NCBI RefSeq assembly: GCF_018885265.1
Contig: NZ_CP076538.1
Location: forward strand, 2,206,001 to 2,270,000
Source of the DNA: Amycolatopsis aidingensis
Lineage (GTDB): Bacteria; Actinomycetota; Actinomycetes; Mycobacteriales; Pseudonocardiaceae
Direction of reading: 5' to 3'
Length of the DNA: 64,000 bases
Made by a program: the position numbers and the translations under genes. Below the pieces are notes generated by a model. That model did no database searches. It was not told where the DNA came from and saw nothing but the letters and a program-made list of their open reading frames with translations. How positions within the stretch are numbered: the stretch's first letter is position 1; each line of letters opens with the position of its first letter. Below, piece after piece: positions 6,510-14,318 of this stretch.

Positions 6510-9500
6510 GAGCGGCCTCCATGATCGCCTCGTTCACGTCCCTGCCCTCGCGCTCGGCCGCCGCCTGCGCCTGCAGGACACGCTTGTAGTCCTTGGGCAT
6601 GACCTTGCCGAACCGGGGCAGCGCCAGCTCCCAGTCGGTGAGCAGCGCGTGCGCCACCGCCGATCCGGTCTCCGCGTGATGCCGCTCCACGGCGTCCCGC
6701 AGCACCTCGCCGTCCTCATCGTCCAGCGGGTCCAGGTCCACCATCTCCTGGTTCACCCGGTGCGCTGGCAGGTCGAGCACGTAGGCCACGCCGCCGGACA
6801 TCCCGGCCGCGAAGTTGCGGCCGATCGAGCCCAGCACCACGACCTGGCCGCCGGTCATGTACTCACAGCCGTGGTCCCCGACGCCCTCGACCACCGCGAG
6901 CGCACCGGAGTTGCGCACGCAGAACCGCTCGCCGACCTTGCCACGCAGGAAGATCTCCCCGCCGGTGGCGCCGTAACCGATCACGTTGCCCGCGATGATG
7001 TGCTCCTCGGCCGCGAACTGCGCCTCCCGCGGTGGGCGCACGATGATCCGCCCGCCGGAAAGACCCTTGGCGACGTAGTCGTTGCCGTCCCCGTACAGCC
7101 GCAGGGTGATCCCCTTCGGCACGAAGGCGCCGAAGGACTGGCCCGCGGTCCCGGTGAAGGTCACGTCGATGGTGTCGTCCGGAAGACCCTCGCCGCCCCA
7201 GCGCTTGGTCAGCTCCGAGCCGAGCATCGTGCCCACCGTGCGGTTCACGTTGCGTACCGGCAGTTCCAGCCGCACCTTGTCGCCGGAGGCGAGCGCGCCC
7301 TCGGCCAGCTGGATCAGCGTGTTGTCCAGCGCCTTGTCCAGGCCGTGGTCCTGGGGCACCACCTGATGCCGCGCTGCCCGCGGCGGCAGCTGCGGCACGT
7401 GGAAGATCGGCGAGAGGTCCAGGCCGGATGCCTTCCAGTGCTCCACCGCCTTGCGGGTGTCCAGCAGCTCGGCGTGGCCGACGGCCTCCTCGATGGACCG
7501 GAAGCCCAGCGCGGCAAGGTACTCGCGCACCTCCTGCGCGATGAACTCGAAGAAGTTCACCACGTAGTCGGCCTTGCCGTTGAACTTCGCGCGCAGCGTG
7601 GGGTTCTGCGTGGCCACCCCGACCGGGCAGGTGTCCAAATGACAGACCCGCATCATGATGCAGCCGGACACCACCAGCGGAGCGGTGGCGAAGCCGAACT
7701 CCTCCGCGCCGAGCAGCGCGGCGATCAGCACGTCCCTGCCGGTCTTCAGCTGGCCGTCGGTCTGCACCACGATCCGGTCCCGCAGCCGGTTGGCCAGCAG
7801 GGTCTGCTGCGTCTCGGCGAGGCCGAGCTCCCATGGCCCGCCCGCGTGCTTGATCGAGGACAGCGGGGAGGCGCCGGTGCCGCCGTCGTGCCCGGAGATC
7901 AGCACCACATCGGCATGCGCCTTGGACACGCCGGCCGCCACCGTGCCGACCCCGACCTCGGACACCAGCTTCACGTGGATCCGTGCCGCCGGGTTGGCGT
8001 TCTTCAGGTCGTGGATCAGCTGCGCCAGGTCCTCGATCGAGTAGATGTCGTGGTGCGGCGGGGGAGAGATCAGCCCGACGCCAGGGGTGGAGTACCGCGT
8101 CTTGGCGATCCAGGGGTACACCTTCCCGCCGGGAAGCTGGCCACCCTCGCCAGGCTTGGCGCCCTGCGCCATCTTGATCTGGATGTCGTCGGCGTTCACC
8201 AAATACTCGCTGGTGACCCCGAACCGTCCACTAGCGACCTGCTTCACCGCGGACCGGCGCTCCGGGTCGTACAGCCGCTCGGGGTCCTCGCCGCCTTCAC
8301 CGGTGTTGGACTTGCCGCCCAGCCGGTTCATCGCGATCGCCAGGGTCTGGTGCATCTCCTCGGAGATGGAGCCGTAGGAGATCGCGCCGGTGGCGAACCG
8401 CTTCACGATCTCGGAGACCGGCTCGACCTCCTCGATCGGCACCGGCGGCCGTACCCCTTCCCGGATGCCGAACAGCCCCCGCAGGGTCAGCAGTCGCTCG
8501 GACTGCTCGTCCACAGCCTGGGTGTACTCCTTGAAGATCTCGTACTTGCCGGCGCGGGTGGAGTGCTGCAGCTTGAACACGGTGTGCGGGTTGAACACAT
8601 GCGGTTCGCCCTCGCGCCGCCACTGGTAGTCGCCGCCGGTCTCCAGCTCGCGGTGGCTGGGCCTGCCGCCGTGCACCGGGTACGCCTTGGCATGCCGCTG
8701 CTGCACCTCCAGCGCCAGGGTGTCGAACCCGACCCCGCCCAGCCGCGAGGTGGTTCCGGTGAAGCAGGTCTCGATGACCTCCTCGTTCAGCCCGATCGCC
8801 TCGAAGATCTGCGCCCCGGTGTAGGAGGCGACCGTGGAGACGCCCATCTTGGACATCGTCTTGCGCACGCCCTTGCCGAGCGCCTTGATCAGGTTGCGGG
8901 TGGCCTGCCTGGCGTCCACCCCGGGGATCAGGCCACGCTCGGCCATCTCCTCCACGGTGGCCATCGCCATGTACGGGTTCACCGCCGCCACGCCATAGCC
9001 GACCAGCAGCGCGATGTGGTGCACCTCGCGGGCGTCGCCGGCCTCCACCACCAGGCCGACCTGGGTGCGGGTCTTCTCCCGCACCAGGTGGTGATGCACC
9101 GCGCCGGTGAGCAGCAGCGAGGGGATCGGCGCGTACTTCTCGTCCACCCCGCGGTCGGACAGCACGATCAGCCGGGCGCCGTCCTCGATCGCCTCGGATA
9201 CCTCGGCGCGGATCTCGTCCAGCCGCCGCAGCAGCGCCGCACCGCCACCCGCCACCTCGTACCGGCCGAGCACGGTGACCGCCTGGAACTCCGGCAGATC
9301 GCCGTCGTCGTTGATGTGCACCAGCTTGGCCAGCTCGTCGTTGTCCAGCACCGGGAACGGCAGCACGATCCGGCGACACGAGTGCGCGCCTGCCTCCAGC
9401 AGGTTCGGCTCCGAACCCAGCTGGGCACCCAGCGCGGTGACCAGCTCCTCCCGGATCGCGTCCAGCGGCGGGTTGGTCACCTGGGCGAACAGCTGGATGA

Positions 9501-11061
9501 AGTAGTCGAACAGCTGCCGCGACCGGCTGGAAAGCGTGGCCAGCGGGGAGTCGTTGCCCATCGAGCCGATCGGCTCGGCCCCGCTACGGGCCATCGGCTC
9601 CAGCAGGACGTCCAGCTCCTCCTCGGTGTAGCCGAAGGCCTGCTGGCGGCGCACCAGCGAGGCGTGCGTGGGGACCTCGCGCTCGCGCTCCGGCAGCTCC
9701 TCCAGATGCAGCAGCCCGGCGTCCACCCACTCGCCATAGGGGTGCTCGGCCGCCAGCCCGCCCTTGATCTCCTCGTCGTCGATGATCCGGCCCTGCGCGG
9801 TGTCCACAAGGAACATCCGGCCGGGCTCCAGCCTGCCCTTCTGCACCACGCTCGCCGGGTCCAGCTCCAGCACGCCGACCTCGCTGGCCAGCACCACCAG
9901 GCCGTCCTCTGTGACCCAGTAACGCGCCGGGCGCAGGCCGTTGCGGTCCAGCACCGCGCCGATCTGCGTGCCGTCGGTGAAGGACACCAGCGCGGGGCCG
10001 TCCCACGGCTCCATCAGCGTGGAGTGGAACTCGTAGAAGGCCCGGCGCTGCGGGTCCATCTCGGCGTGGTTCTCCCACGCCTCCGGGATCATCATCAGCA
10101 CGGCGTGCGGCAGCGACCGGCCGCCGAGATGCAGCATCTCCAGCACCTCGTCGAAGGAGGCGGAGTCGCTCGCGCCACGGGTGATGATCGGGTAGATCCG
10201 CTCGAGGTCGCCCTGGATCAGGTCGGTGGACAGCATCGACTCGCGCGCGTCCATCCAGTTCCGGTTGCCGCGCAGCGTGTTGATCTCCCCGTTGTGCGCA
10301 ACGTAGCGGTAGGGGTGCGCCAGCGGCCAGGAGGGGAAGGTGTTGGTGGAGAAGCGGGAGTGCACCAGGCCGATGGCGCTGGTCACCCGCTCGTCGGTGA
10401 GGTCGGGGAAGAACCGCGGCACCTGGGGCTCGGTGAGCATTCCTTTGTAGACGATGGTGCGCGAGGACAGGCTGGGGAAGTAGACCCCGGCGTCCTCCAG
10501 CGCGTGCTCGGCCCGCTTGCGCACCACGAAGGCGGCCCGCTCCAGCGCGAGCGCGGGATCGGCCTCCGCGCCGGGGGCCTCCTCGCGGCGCGGGGCCAGG
10601 AAGACCTGGGCGAAGTGCGGCATCGTGCTCGCGGCCGTCGGACCGACGTGCTCGGTGTCCACCGGCAGCTGGCGCCAGCCAAGGATGCGCAGGTCCTCCT
10701 CGGCGGCGATCCGCTCGATGGTGCTCATCGCCCGGTCCCGGTCCGCCTCGTCCACCGGGAGGAAGGCGGTACCCACCGCGTAGCCGCCGGCATCGGGCAG
10801 TTTGAAGTCCACGACCTCGCGGAAGAAGGCGTCCGGAATCTGGATCAGGATGCCCGCGCCGTCACCGGTCTCCGGCTCGGCGCCACGGGCGCCACGGTGT
10901 TCCAGGTTGCGCAGGGCGGTCAGGGCCTTGCGCACGATCCCGTGATCGCGCCGGCCTGCCAGGTCGGCGACGAAGGCAACGCCGCAAGCGTCGTGCTCGT
11001 ACTGCTCGTCGTACAGGCCACCGGCCGGTGGCTGGGTACGACTCTCTGCGTGGCGGGTCAC
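6502..11061 (-). CDS. gltB: Glutamate synthase large (alpha) subunit
   Basis: The 1519-aa product makes glutamate from glutamine and 2-oxoglutarate. The N-terminal class II glutaminase begins at Cys26 ([14 protein letters not shown]) after a short propeptide, as in GltB of other bacteria. The central and FMN-binding synthase domains follow, with '[25 protein letters not shown]', '[13 protein letters not shown]' and '[20 protein letters not shown]'. The 3Fe-4S cysteines are in [19 protein letters not shown]. The C-terminal GXGXG beta-helix ('GGRIIVRPP', '[20 protein letters not shown]') is complete. Full length for the family. It heads the gltBD operon; a GlnR-like box lies 53-68 bases upstream of its ATG, suggesting nitrogen control. 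Confidence 0.97.
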   Translation of the reverse strand: MTRHAESRTQPPAGGLYDEQYEHDACGVAFVADLAGRRDHGIVRKALTALRNLEHRGARGAEPETGDGAGILIQIPDAFFREVVDFKLPDAGGYAVGTAFLPVDEADRDRAMSTIERIAAEEDLRILGWRQLPVDTEHVGPTAASTMPHFAQVFLAPRREEAPGAEADPALALERAAFVVRKRAEHALEDAGVYFPSLSSRTIVYKGMLTEPQVPRFFPDLTDERVTSAIGLVHSRFSTNTFPSWPLAHPYRYVAHNGEINTLRGNRNWMDARESMLSTDLIQGDLERIYPIITRGASDSASFDEVLEMLHLGGRSLPHAVLMMIPEAWENHAEMDPQRRAFYEFHSTLMEPWDGPALVSFTDGTQIGAVLDRNGLRPARYWVTEDGLVVLASEVGVLELDPASVVQKGRLEPGRMFLVDTAQGRIIDDEEIKGGLAAEHPYGEWVDAGLLHLEELPEREREVPTHASLVRRQQAFGYTEEELDVLLEPMARSGAEPIGSMGNDSPLATLSSRSRQLFDYFIQLFAQVTNPPLDAIREELVTALGAQLGSEPNLLEAGAHSCRRIVLPFPVLDNDELAKLVHINDDGDLPEFQAVTVLGRYEVAGGGAALLRRLDEIRAEVSEAIEDGARLIVLSDRGVDEKYAPIPSLLLTGAVHHHLVREKTRTQVGLVVEAGDAREVHHIALLVGYGVAAVNPYMAMATVEEMAERGLIPGVDARQATRNLIKALGKGVRKTMSKMGVSTVASYTGAQIFEAIGLNEEVIETCFTGTTSRLGGVGFDTLALEVQQRHAKAYPVHGGRPSHRELETGGDYQWRREGEPHVFNPHTVFKLQHSTRAGKYEIFKEYTQAVDEQSERLLTLRGLFGIREGVRPPVPIEEVEPVSEIVKRFATGAISYGSISEEMHQTLAIAMNRLGGKSNTGEGGEDPERLYDPERRSAVKQVASGRFGVTSEYLVNADDIQIKMAQGAKPGEGGQLPGGKVYPWIAKTRYSTPGVGLISPPPHHDIYSIEDLAQLIHDLKNANPAARIHVKLVSEVGVGTVAAGVSKAHADVVLISGHDGGTGASPLSSIKHAGGPWELGLAETQQTLLANRLRDRIVVQTDGQLKTGRDVLIAALLGAEEFGFATAPLVVSGCIMMRVCHLDTCPVGVATQNPTLRAKFNGKADYVVNFFEFIAQEVREYLAALGFRSIEEAVGHAELLDTRKAVEHWKASGLDLSPIFHVPQLPPRAARHQVVPQDHGLDKALDNTLIQLAEGALASGDKVRLELPVRNVNRTVGTMLGSELTKRWGGEGLPDDTIDVTFTGTAGQSFGAFVPKGITLRLYGDGNDYVAKGLSGGRIIVRPPREAQFAAEEHIIAGNVIGYGATGGEIFLRGKVGERFCVRNSGALAVVEGVGDHGCEYMTGGQVVVLGSIGRNFAAGMSGGVAYVLDLPAHRVNQEMVDLDPLDDEDGEVLRDAVERHHAETGSAVAHALLTDWELALPRFGKVMPKDYKRVLQAQAAAEREGRDVNEAIMEAAHG

Positions 11062-11113
11062 GGCTGGCCGCCCTCCTATGCGTTGGCGCCCCCGGGCCGG
11101 ATCCGGGTGGGCA

Positions 11114-11129
11114 ATAACACCCCGGTAAC
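11114..11129 (-). promoter_or_regulatory. GlnR-like binding site upstream of gltB
   Basis: ATAAC-ACCCCG-GTAAC on the top strand matches the actinomycete GlnR pattern of two TAAC-type half-sites spaced by six bases. It lies 53-68 bases ahead of the gltB start. GlnR is the nitrogen regulator of actinomycetes and gltBD is a known type of target; binding here is inferred. Confidence 0.5.
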
Positions 11130-11271
11130 GGTCCGGCCCGGTGCTGCGATGGTCAGTCGGGAGGAGATAAGCCCGGGATACGAGTCCTGGGCATCGCCGG
11201 ATAGCCGCACCTCATCGTGCGGGCTGCGCACGGCTCTCTTCGCGCACGGCACTGTGCGAGTCGCGCTGTCT

Positions 11272-11291
11272 CGGCGCTGGAGGCAGCGCCG
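11272..11291. repeat. Perfect 8-bp stem-loop in the gltB upstream region
   Basis: CGGCGCTG (11272-11279) and CAGCGCCG (11284-11291) pair around a 4-base loop. It lies 211 bases upstream of gltB and could be part of a long 5' leader or an end signal for transcription; nothing else in the sequence decides. Confidence 0.45.
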
Positions 11292-11545
11292 TACTGCGAT
11301 GCGTCCCCGCGAGGGACCCACGTTGGGTGCGGGGTCGTTCGGGCACGCCGCTTGCTCCCGGGTTCGCCGGTCTTATGACAGTAGTGTGAAATCGCCGTTA
11401 TCGGGATAGGTCAGGGCCACCGCGTGGGAAATAACACGTGGCAGTTGACTCCGGGGTCGTTGCTCGTTCCACGATCGGAAACTACCTTGCATAATACCCC
11501 TGACCAGCACAAACGATCGGTATGGTCGGGGTCGCGCCGACCAGC

Positions 11546-11551
11546 TAGGGT
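11546..11551 (+). promoter_or_regulatory. -10-like hexamer placed for a leaderless start
   Basis: TAGGGT ends 6 bases before the ATG at 11558. This puts the expected transcription start on the ATG itself, and no ribosome-binding site is present between. The -35 region is not recognisable. Confidence 0.45.
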
Positions 11552-11557
11552 GCTGGA

Positions 11558-12751
11558 ATGGGTAACAGCGCAGTATCGGCGCCCGCCGCGCCCGATCCCG
11601 GTGACTTTCTCGGTCTCGACGCCTCGCTGAACGCGGACGAGCAGGACATCCGCGATGCCGTTCGGGAATTCGGCCGTGCGGAGCTTGAGCCGAGGGTCGC
11701 CGAATGGTACGAGTCGGGCACCCTGCCCGCCCGCGAGCTGGCCGCCGCGTTCGGCAAGCTCGGCCTGCTCGGCATGCACCTCGACGGCTACGGCTGTGCG
11801 GGCACCTCGGCGGTGGCCTACGGCATCGCCTGCCGGGAGCTGGAGGCGGTGGACTCCGGGCTGCGCAGTTTCGTGTCGGTGCAGGGCTCGCTGGCGATGT
11901 ACGCGATTCACCGGTGGGGCAGCGAGGAGCAGCGGCAGGAGTGGCTGCCGAGGATGGCCTCCGGGGAGGCGCTTGGCTGCTTCGGGCTGACCGAGCCGGA
12001 TGCGGGCAGCGACCCGGGCTCGATGCGCACCAGGGCCCGCCGGGACGGCTCGGACTGGGTGCTGGACGGCACCAAGATGTGGATCACCAACGGCACCGTC
12101 GCCGATGTGGCCGTGGTGTGGGCGCGGACCGAGGAGGGCGTGCGCGGGTTCGTGGTGCCCACCGACACGCCCGGGTTCACCGCCAACGAGGTGCGGCACA
12201 AGCTGTCCCTGCGGGCCTCGCTGACCGCCGAGCTGGTGCTGGAGGGGGTACGGCTGCCTGCCGAGGCCGCCTTCCCCGAGGTGCGGGGCCTGCGCGGGCC
12301 GCTGAGCTGCCTGAACGAGGCGCGTTACGGGATCCTGTTCGGCGTGGTCGGCGCCGCGCGGGCCTGCTACACCTCGGCGCTGGAGTACACCCTGTCCAGG
12401 GAGCAGTTCGGCAAGCCGCTCGCCGGGTTCCAGCTCACCCAGCGCAAGCTGGCCGACCTGGTCGTGGAGGTGAACCGGGCGGGGCTGGTCGCGTTGCAGC
12501 TTGGGCGGCTGAAGGACGCCGACCGGTTGCACCACAACCAGGTCAGCTTCGGCAAACTGGCCAACGTGCGCAGCGCGATCGAGGTGGCCCGTACGGCCCG
12601 TACCCTGCTCGGCGCGAACGGGATCTCCCTGGAGTATCCGGTGATGCGGCACCTGACCAACCTGGAGACGGTGCTCACCTACGAGGGCACCGAGGAGATG
12701 CACGCGCTCACCCTCGGTCAGGCGGTCACCGGAATCCCAGCGTTCCGGTAA
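11558..12751 (+). CDS. Acyl-CoA dehydrogenase, glutaryl-CoA dehydrogenase-like
   Basis: The 397-aa product is a FAD acyl-CoA dehydrogenase. Family motifs are in order: 'GCFGLTEPDAGSDPGSM' (FAD and acyl binding, near residues 142-158), 'WITNGTVADVAVVWA', 'EQFGKPLAGFQLTQ', and 'LTYEGTEEMHALTLG' near the end, where the Glu of TYEGTE is the catalytic base in glutaryl-CoA and isovaleryl-CoA type enzymes. Among subfamilies the segments resemble glutaryl-CoA dehydrogenase (lysine/tryptophan breakdown) most, but substrate is not certain. The gene appears leaderless and stands alone, with a 6-base gap to the convergent small gene. Confidence 0.85.
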   Translation: MGNSAVSAPAAPDPGDFLGLDASLNADEQDIRDAVREFGRAELEPRVAEWYESGTLPARELAAAFGKLGLLGMHLDGYGCAGTSAVAYGIACRELEAVDSGLRSFVSVQGSLAMYAIHRWGSEEQRQEWLPRMASGEALGCFGLTEPDAGSDPGSMRTRARRDGSDWVLDGTKMWITNGTVADVAVVWARTEEGVRGFVVPTDTPGFTANEVRHKLSLRASLTAELVLEGVRLPAEAAFPEVRGLRGPLSCLNEARYGILFGVVGAARACYTSALEYTLSREQFGKPLAGFQLTQRKLADLVVEVNRAGLVALQLGRLKDADRLHHNQVSFGKLANVRSAIEVARTARTLLGANGISLEYPVMRHLTNLETVLTYEGTEEMHALTLGQAVTGIPAFR

Positions 12752-12757
12752 CCCCGC

Positions 12758-13027
12758 CTAAGCCGCCAGCGACGGTACGGCCGCGGCCCCCAGCGCGGCC
12801 CGGCCCGTCGGTGTCAGCACCGCGGGCACCAGCTCGCCCGGGGTGCCCTCGCGGGCGGGGGCGAGCAGCCCGAAGCGGGCGAGCTTGTGTGCGGTGGCCT
12901 GGTCACAGCAGGCGAGCCCGTCGATGAACAGGTCCGGCTCACAGCTGTGGCTGATCTCCGCGCGCCCCTCGGCCACTGCTCGCAGGGTCGCGCGCTCACG
13001 ATGGTTCAGTTCGTCGTCCTGAGGCAT
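12758..13027 (-). CDS. Small hypothetical protein, 89 aa
   Basis: The ATG is preceded by a strong AGGGGGAGG, so this is very likely expressed. The protein begins MPQDDELNHRERATLRAVAEG, carries 'SCEPDLFIDGLACCDQATAHKL', and ends with an Ala-rich tail. The first half suggests a short winged-helix or DNA-binding-like fold ('TAHKLARFGLLAPA', 'AVLTPTGRAAL' resembles the end of a wHTH), but no family was recognised. It is convergent with the acyl-CoA dehydrogenase gene. Confidence 0.7.
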   Translation of the reverse strand: MPQDDELNHRERATLRAVAEGRAEISHSCEPDLFIDGLACCDQATAHKLARFGLLAPAREGTPGELVPAVLTPTGRAALGAAAVPSLAA

Positions 13028-13366
13028 AGCTGCCTCCCCCTAGGCAATTCCCGGTCCTTCACCGGGTTTCGTTGTCGCCCACCATTGAACCTCATCACAC
13101 CGACAATCCGGTGCTGATTTAACGAGTTTGTGCAAGATCTCTCGGAATCAGGCACGATGTGACAAGAAGTGACGCACCGAACTGACAACTCATTCAGGAA
13201 CGCGCGATCGCGAACGCGCCTACGGGGCGCGACTTCGAGCAACGCACAGTAATTGCAGGAGTTCGGCGCCCCGCAGTCGCGTTAGCGAGGCCTCCGGCCG
13301 GGCGCGTTCCCACGTATCTGCCGTCCGCGTCCGGACCTCTGAGTACCTTCATGACTAAGTAACCGC
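13028..13366. other. Intergenic region with a dispersed repeat
   Basis: The 339 bases contain the upstream region of the 89-aa gene (AT-richer, about 13070-13200) and the second copy of a hairpin repeat (13201-13281). No gene with a believable start was found. The rest (13282-13366) shows nothing clear. Confidence 0.5.
13201..13281. repeat. Dispersed hairpin repeat, copy 2
   Basis: This copy matches 6363-6441, most closely over the first 40 bases. The stem arms CGGGGCGC (13223-13230) and GCGCCCCG (13266-13273) enclose a 35-base loop. It begins with a CGCGATCGCG palindrome (13203-13212). Confidence 0.55.
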
Positions 13367-14173
13367 TTACCGGCCATCCCCCTGGAACTCGCCCTCGAAC
13401 ACCGCGGTGACGCTGCCCAGCTCCGCGATCGAGGCGACCACGGCGTCGCCGGGCCGTACCGGGATGGCCCTGGTCATCGACCCCGGCAGCACGACGTGGC
13501 CTGGCTCCAGCTCGACCCCGAGCGGTCCGACCGTGTTCGCCAGCCACACCAGCGCGTTCACCGGTGAGCCGAGCACGGCCGCGCCCGCGCCGGTGGCCAC
13601 CAGTTCGCCCCCTGAGTGCAGGGTGCACCCGGCGAGCCGCAGGTCCACCGCGGTCAGTGGGGTCGGTTTGCTGCCGAGTACCACGCCACCGGAAGAGGCG
13701 TTGTCCGCGATGGTGTCCACGATGGAGATGCGCCAGTCCCGGATTCTGGAGTCCACGATCTCGAGCGCGGGCAGCACGAAATCGACCGCGCGCACGGCAT
13801 CGGCCACCGTGACTCCCGGACCGGCCAGCGGGCGGCCGAGTACGAATGCGATCTCCGGTTCGATTCGCGGTTGCAGAAAGCCGGCGGTGCGGATCGGCTG
13901 GTGCTCCAGGTGGAACATCCCGGCCAGCAGGTGCCCGTAGTCCGGCTGGTCCACGCCCATCTGCTGCTGCATCGCGGCGGAGGAAAGCCCGACCTTGTGG
14001 CCGGTCACCACGTCCCCTTCCCGGGTCCAGGCCCGCACCTGCTCCTGCTGGATGCGGTAGGCGTCGGCGATCGTCGCCTCCGGGTACTCGGTGATCACCG
14101 GCTCGATCGGGGTGCCGGTCTGGTAGGCGGTCAGCAGTTTCCCCGCGACCTCGCGCACGGCAGTGGGCTCCAT
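13367..14173 (-). CDS. 2-keto-4-pentenoate hydratase / HpaH-family protein
   Basis: From the ATG at 14173 the product is 268 aa, the normal length for hydratases such as MhpD and HpaH, which add water to 2-hydroxypentadienoates in aromatic meta-cleavage. Recognisable segments are 'DAYRIQQEQVRAW', 'GHKVGLSSAAMQQQMGVDQPDYGHLL', 'RIEPEIAFVLGRPL' (metal-binding Glu pair), 'PALEIVDSRI', 'DNASSGGVVLG' and 'GSPVNALVWLAN'. A longer frame upstream to 14227 exists but its extra residues do not fit the family. The gene is divergent from the FAD/Fe-S oxidoreductase. No ring-cleavage enzyme is adjacent, so the substrate is open. Confidence 0.85.
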   Translation of the reverse strand: MEPTAVREVAGKLLTAYQTGTPIEPVITEYPEATIADAYRIQQEQVRAWTREGDVVTGHKVGLSSAAMQQQMGVDQPDYGHLLAGMFHLEHQPIRTAGFLQPRIEPEIAFVLGRPLAGPGVTVADAVRAVDFVLPALEIVDSRIRDWRISIVDTIADNASSGGVVLGSKPTPLTAVDLRLAGCTLHSGGELVATGAGAAVLGSPVNALVWLANTVGPLGVELEPGHVVLPGSMTRAIPVRPGDAVVASIAELGSVTAVFEGEFQGDGR

Positions 14174-14318
14174 ACCGTGCACCCTCGCCGCGGCGGGGTG
14201 CACGTGCAAGGCGGCCGTACCGCTCACCGGTACACCCTCGCCTGCCGCGGAGTCCCTTGTTCGACGGGTTGTTCACAAGCACCGGGCGGATCGGCGCGCG
14301 ATCCTTTTGAATGGGGGC

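Larger units (their letters stand above)
6327..6522 (-). repeat. gltB-gltD insertion flanked by a 21-bp direct repeat
   Basis: The 21-base sequence at 6327-6347 recurs exactly at 6502-6522, 175 bp apart (top strand TCAGCCATG, AGCGGCC, TCCAT in succession). The right copy is the end of gltB (codons for M-E-A-A-H-G and stop) and also holds an ATGGCTGA where a gltD start would overlap the gltB stop. The left copy supplies the ribosome-binding site and real start of gltD. The simplest reading is that gltB and gltD once overlapped by 8 bases, and a 154-bp segment was inserted with duplication of 21 bases. Neither flanking gene is damaged. The inserted part resembles neither gltB nor gltD, so it is not a plain tandem duplication. 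Confidence 0.75.
11062..11557. other. Intergenic region between gltB and the acyl-CoA dehydrogenase gene
   Basis: This 496-bp divergent region holds a GlnR-like box near gltB, a perfect 8-bp hairpin (11272-11291), a smaller CCGCAC/GTGCGG hairpin near 11205-11222, and promoter-like sequences for the rightward gene (CATAAT at 11490-11495 behind TTCCAC at 11467-11472; TAGGGT at 11546-11551). No convincing protein or structural RNA gene was seen. The gltB leader may be long and structured. Confidence 0.6.

Noticed and set aside
11076..11321. 81-codon ORF upstream of gltB
   Set aside because: No ribosome-binding site and it covers the GlnR-like box; likely chance.
6409..11409. Very long open frame opposite gltB (over 1600 codons)
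   Set aside because: It mirrors gltB codon structure, as expected for GC-rich antisense frames; composition is His/Arg/Gly/Pro-rich with no motif.
14163..14318. N-terminal extension of the FAD/Fe-S oxidoreductase
   Set aside because: The extra residues do not resemble the family and overlap the region between divergent genes; GTG 14319 fits better.
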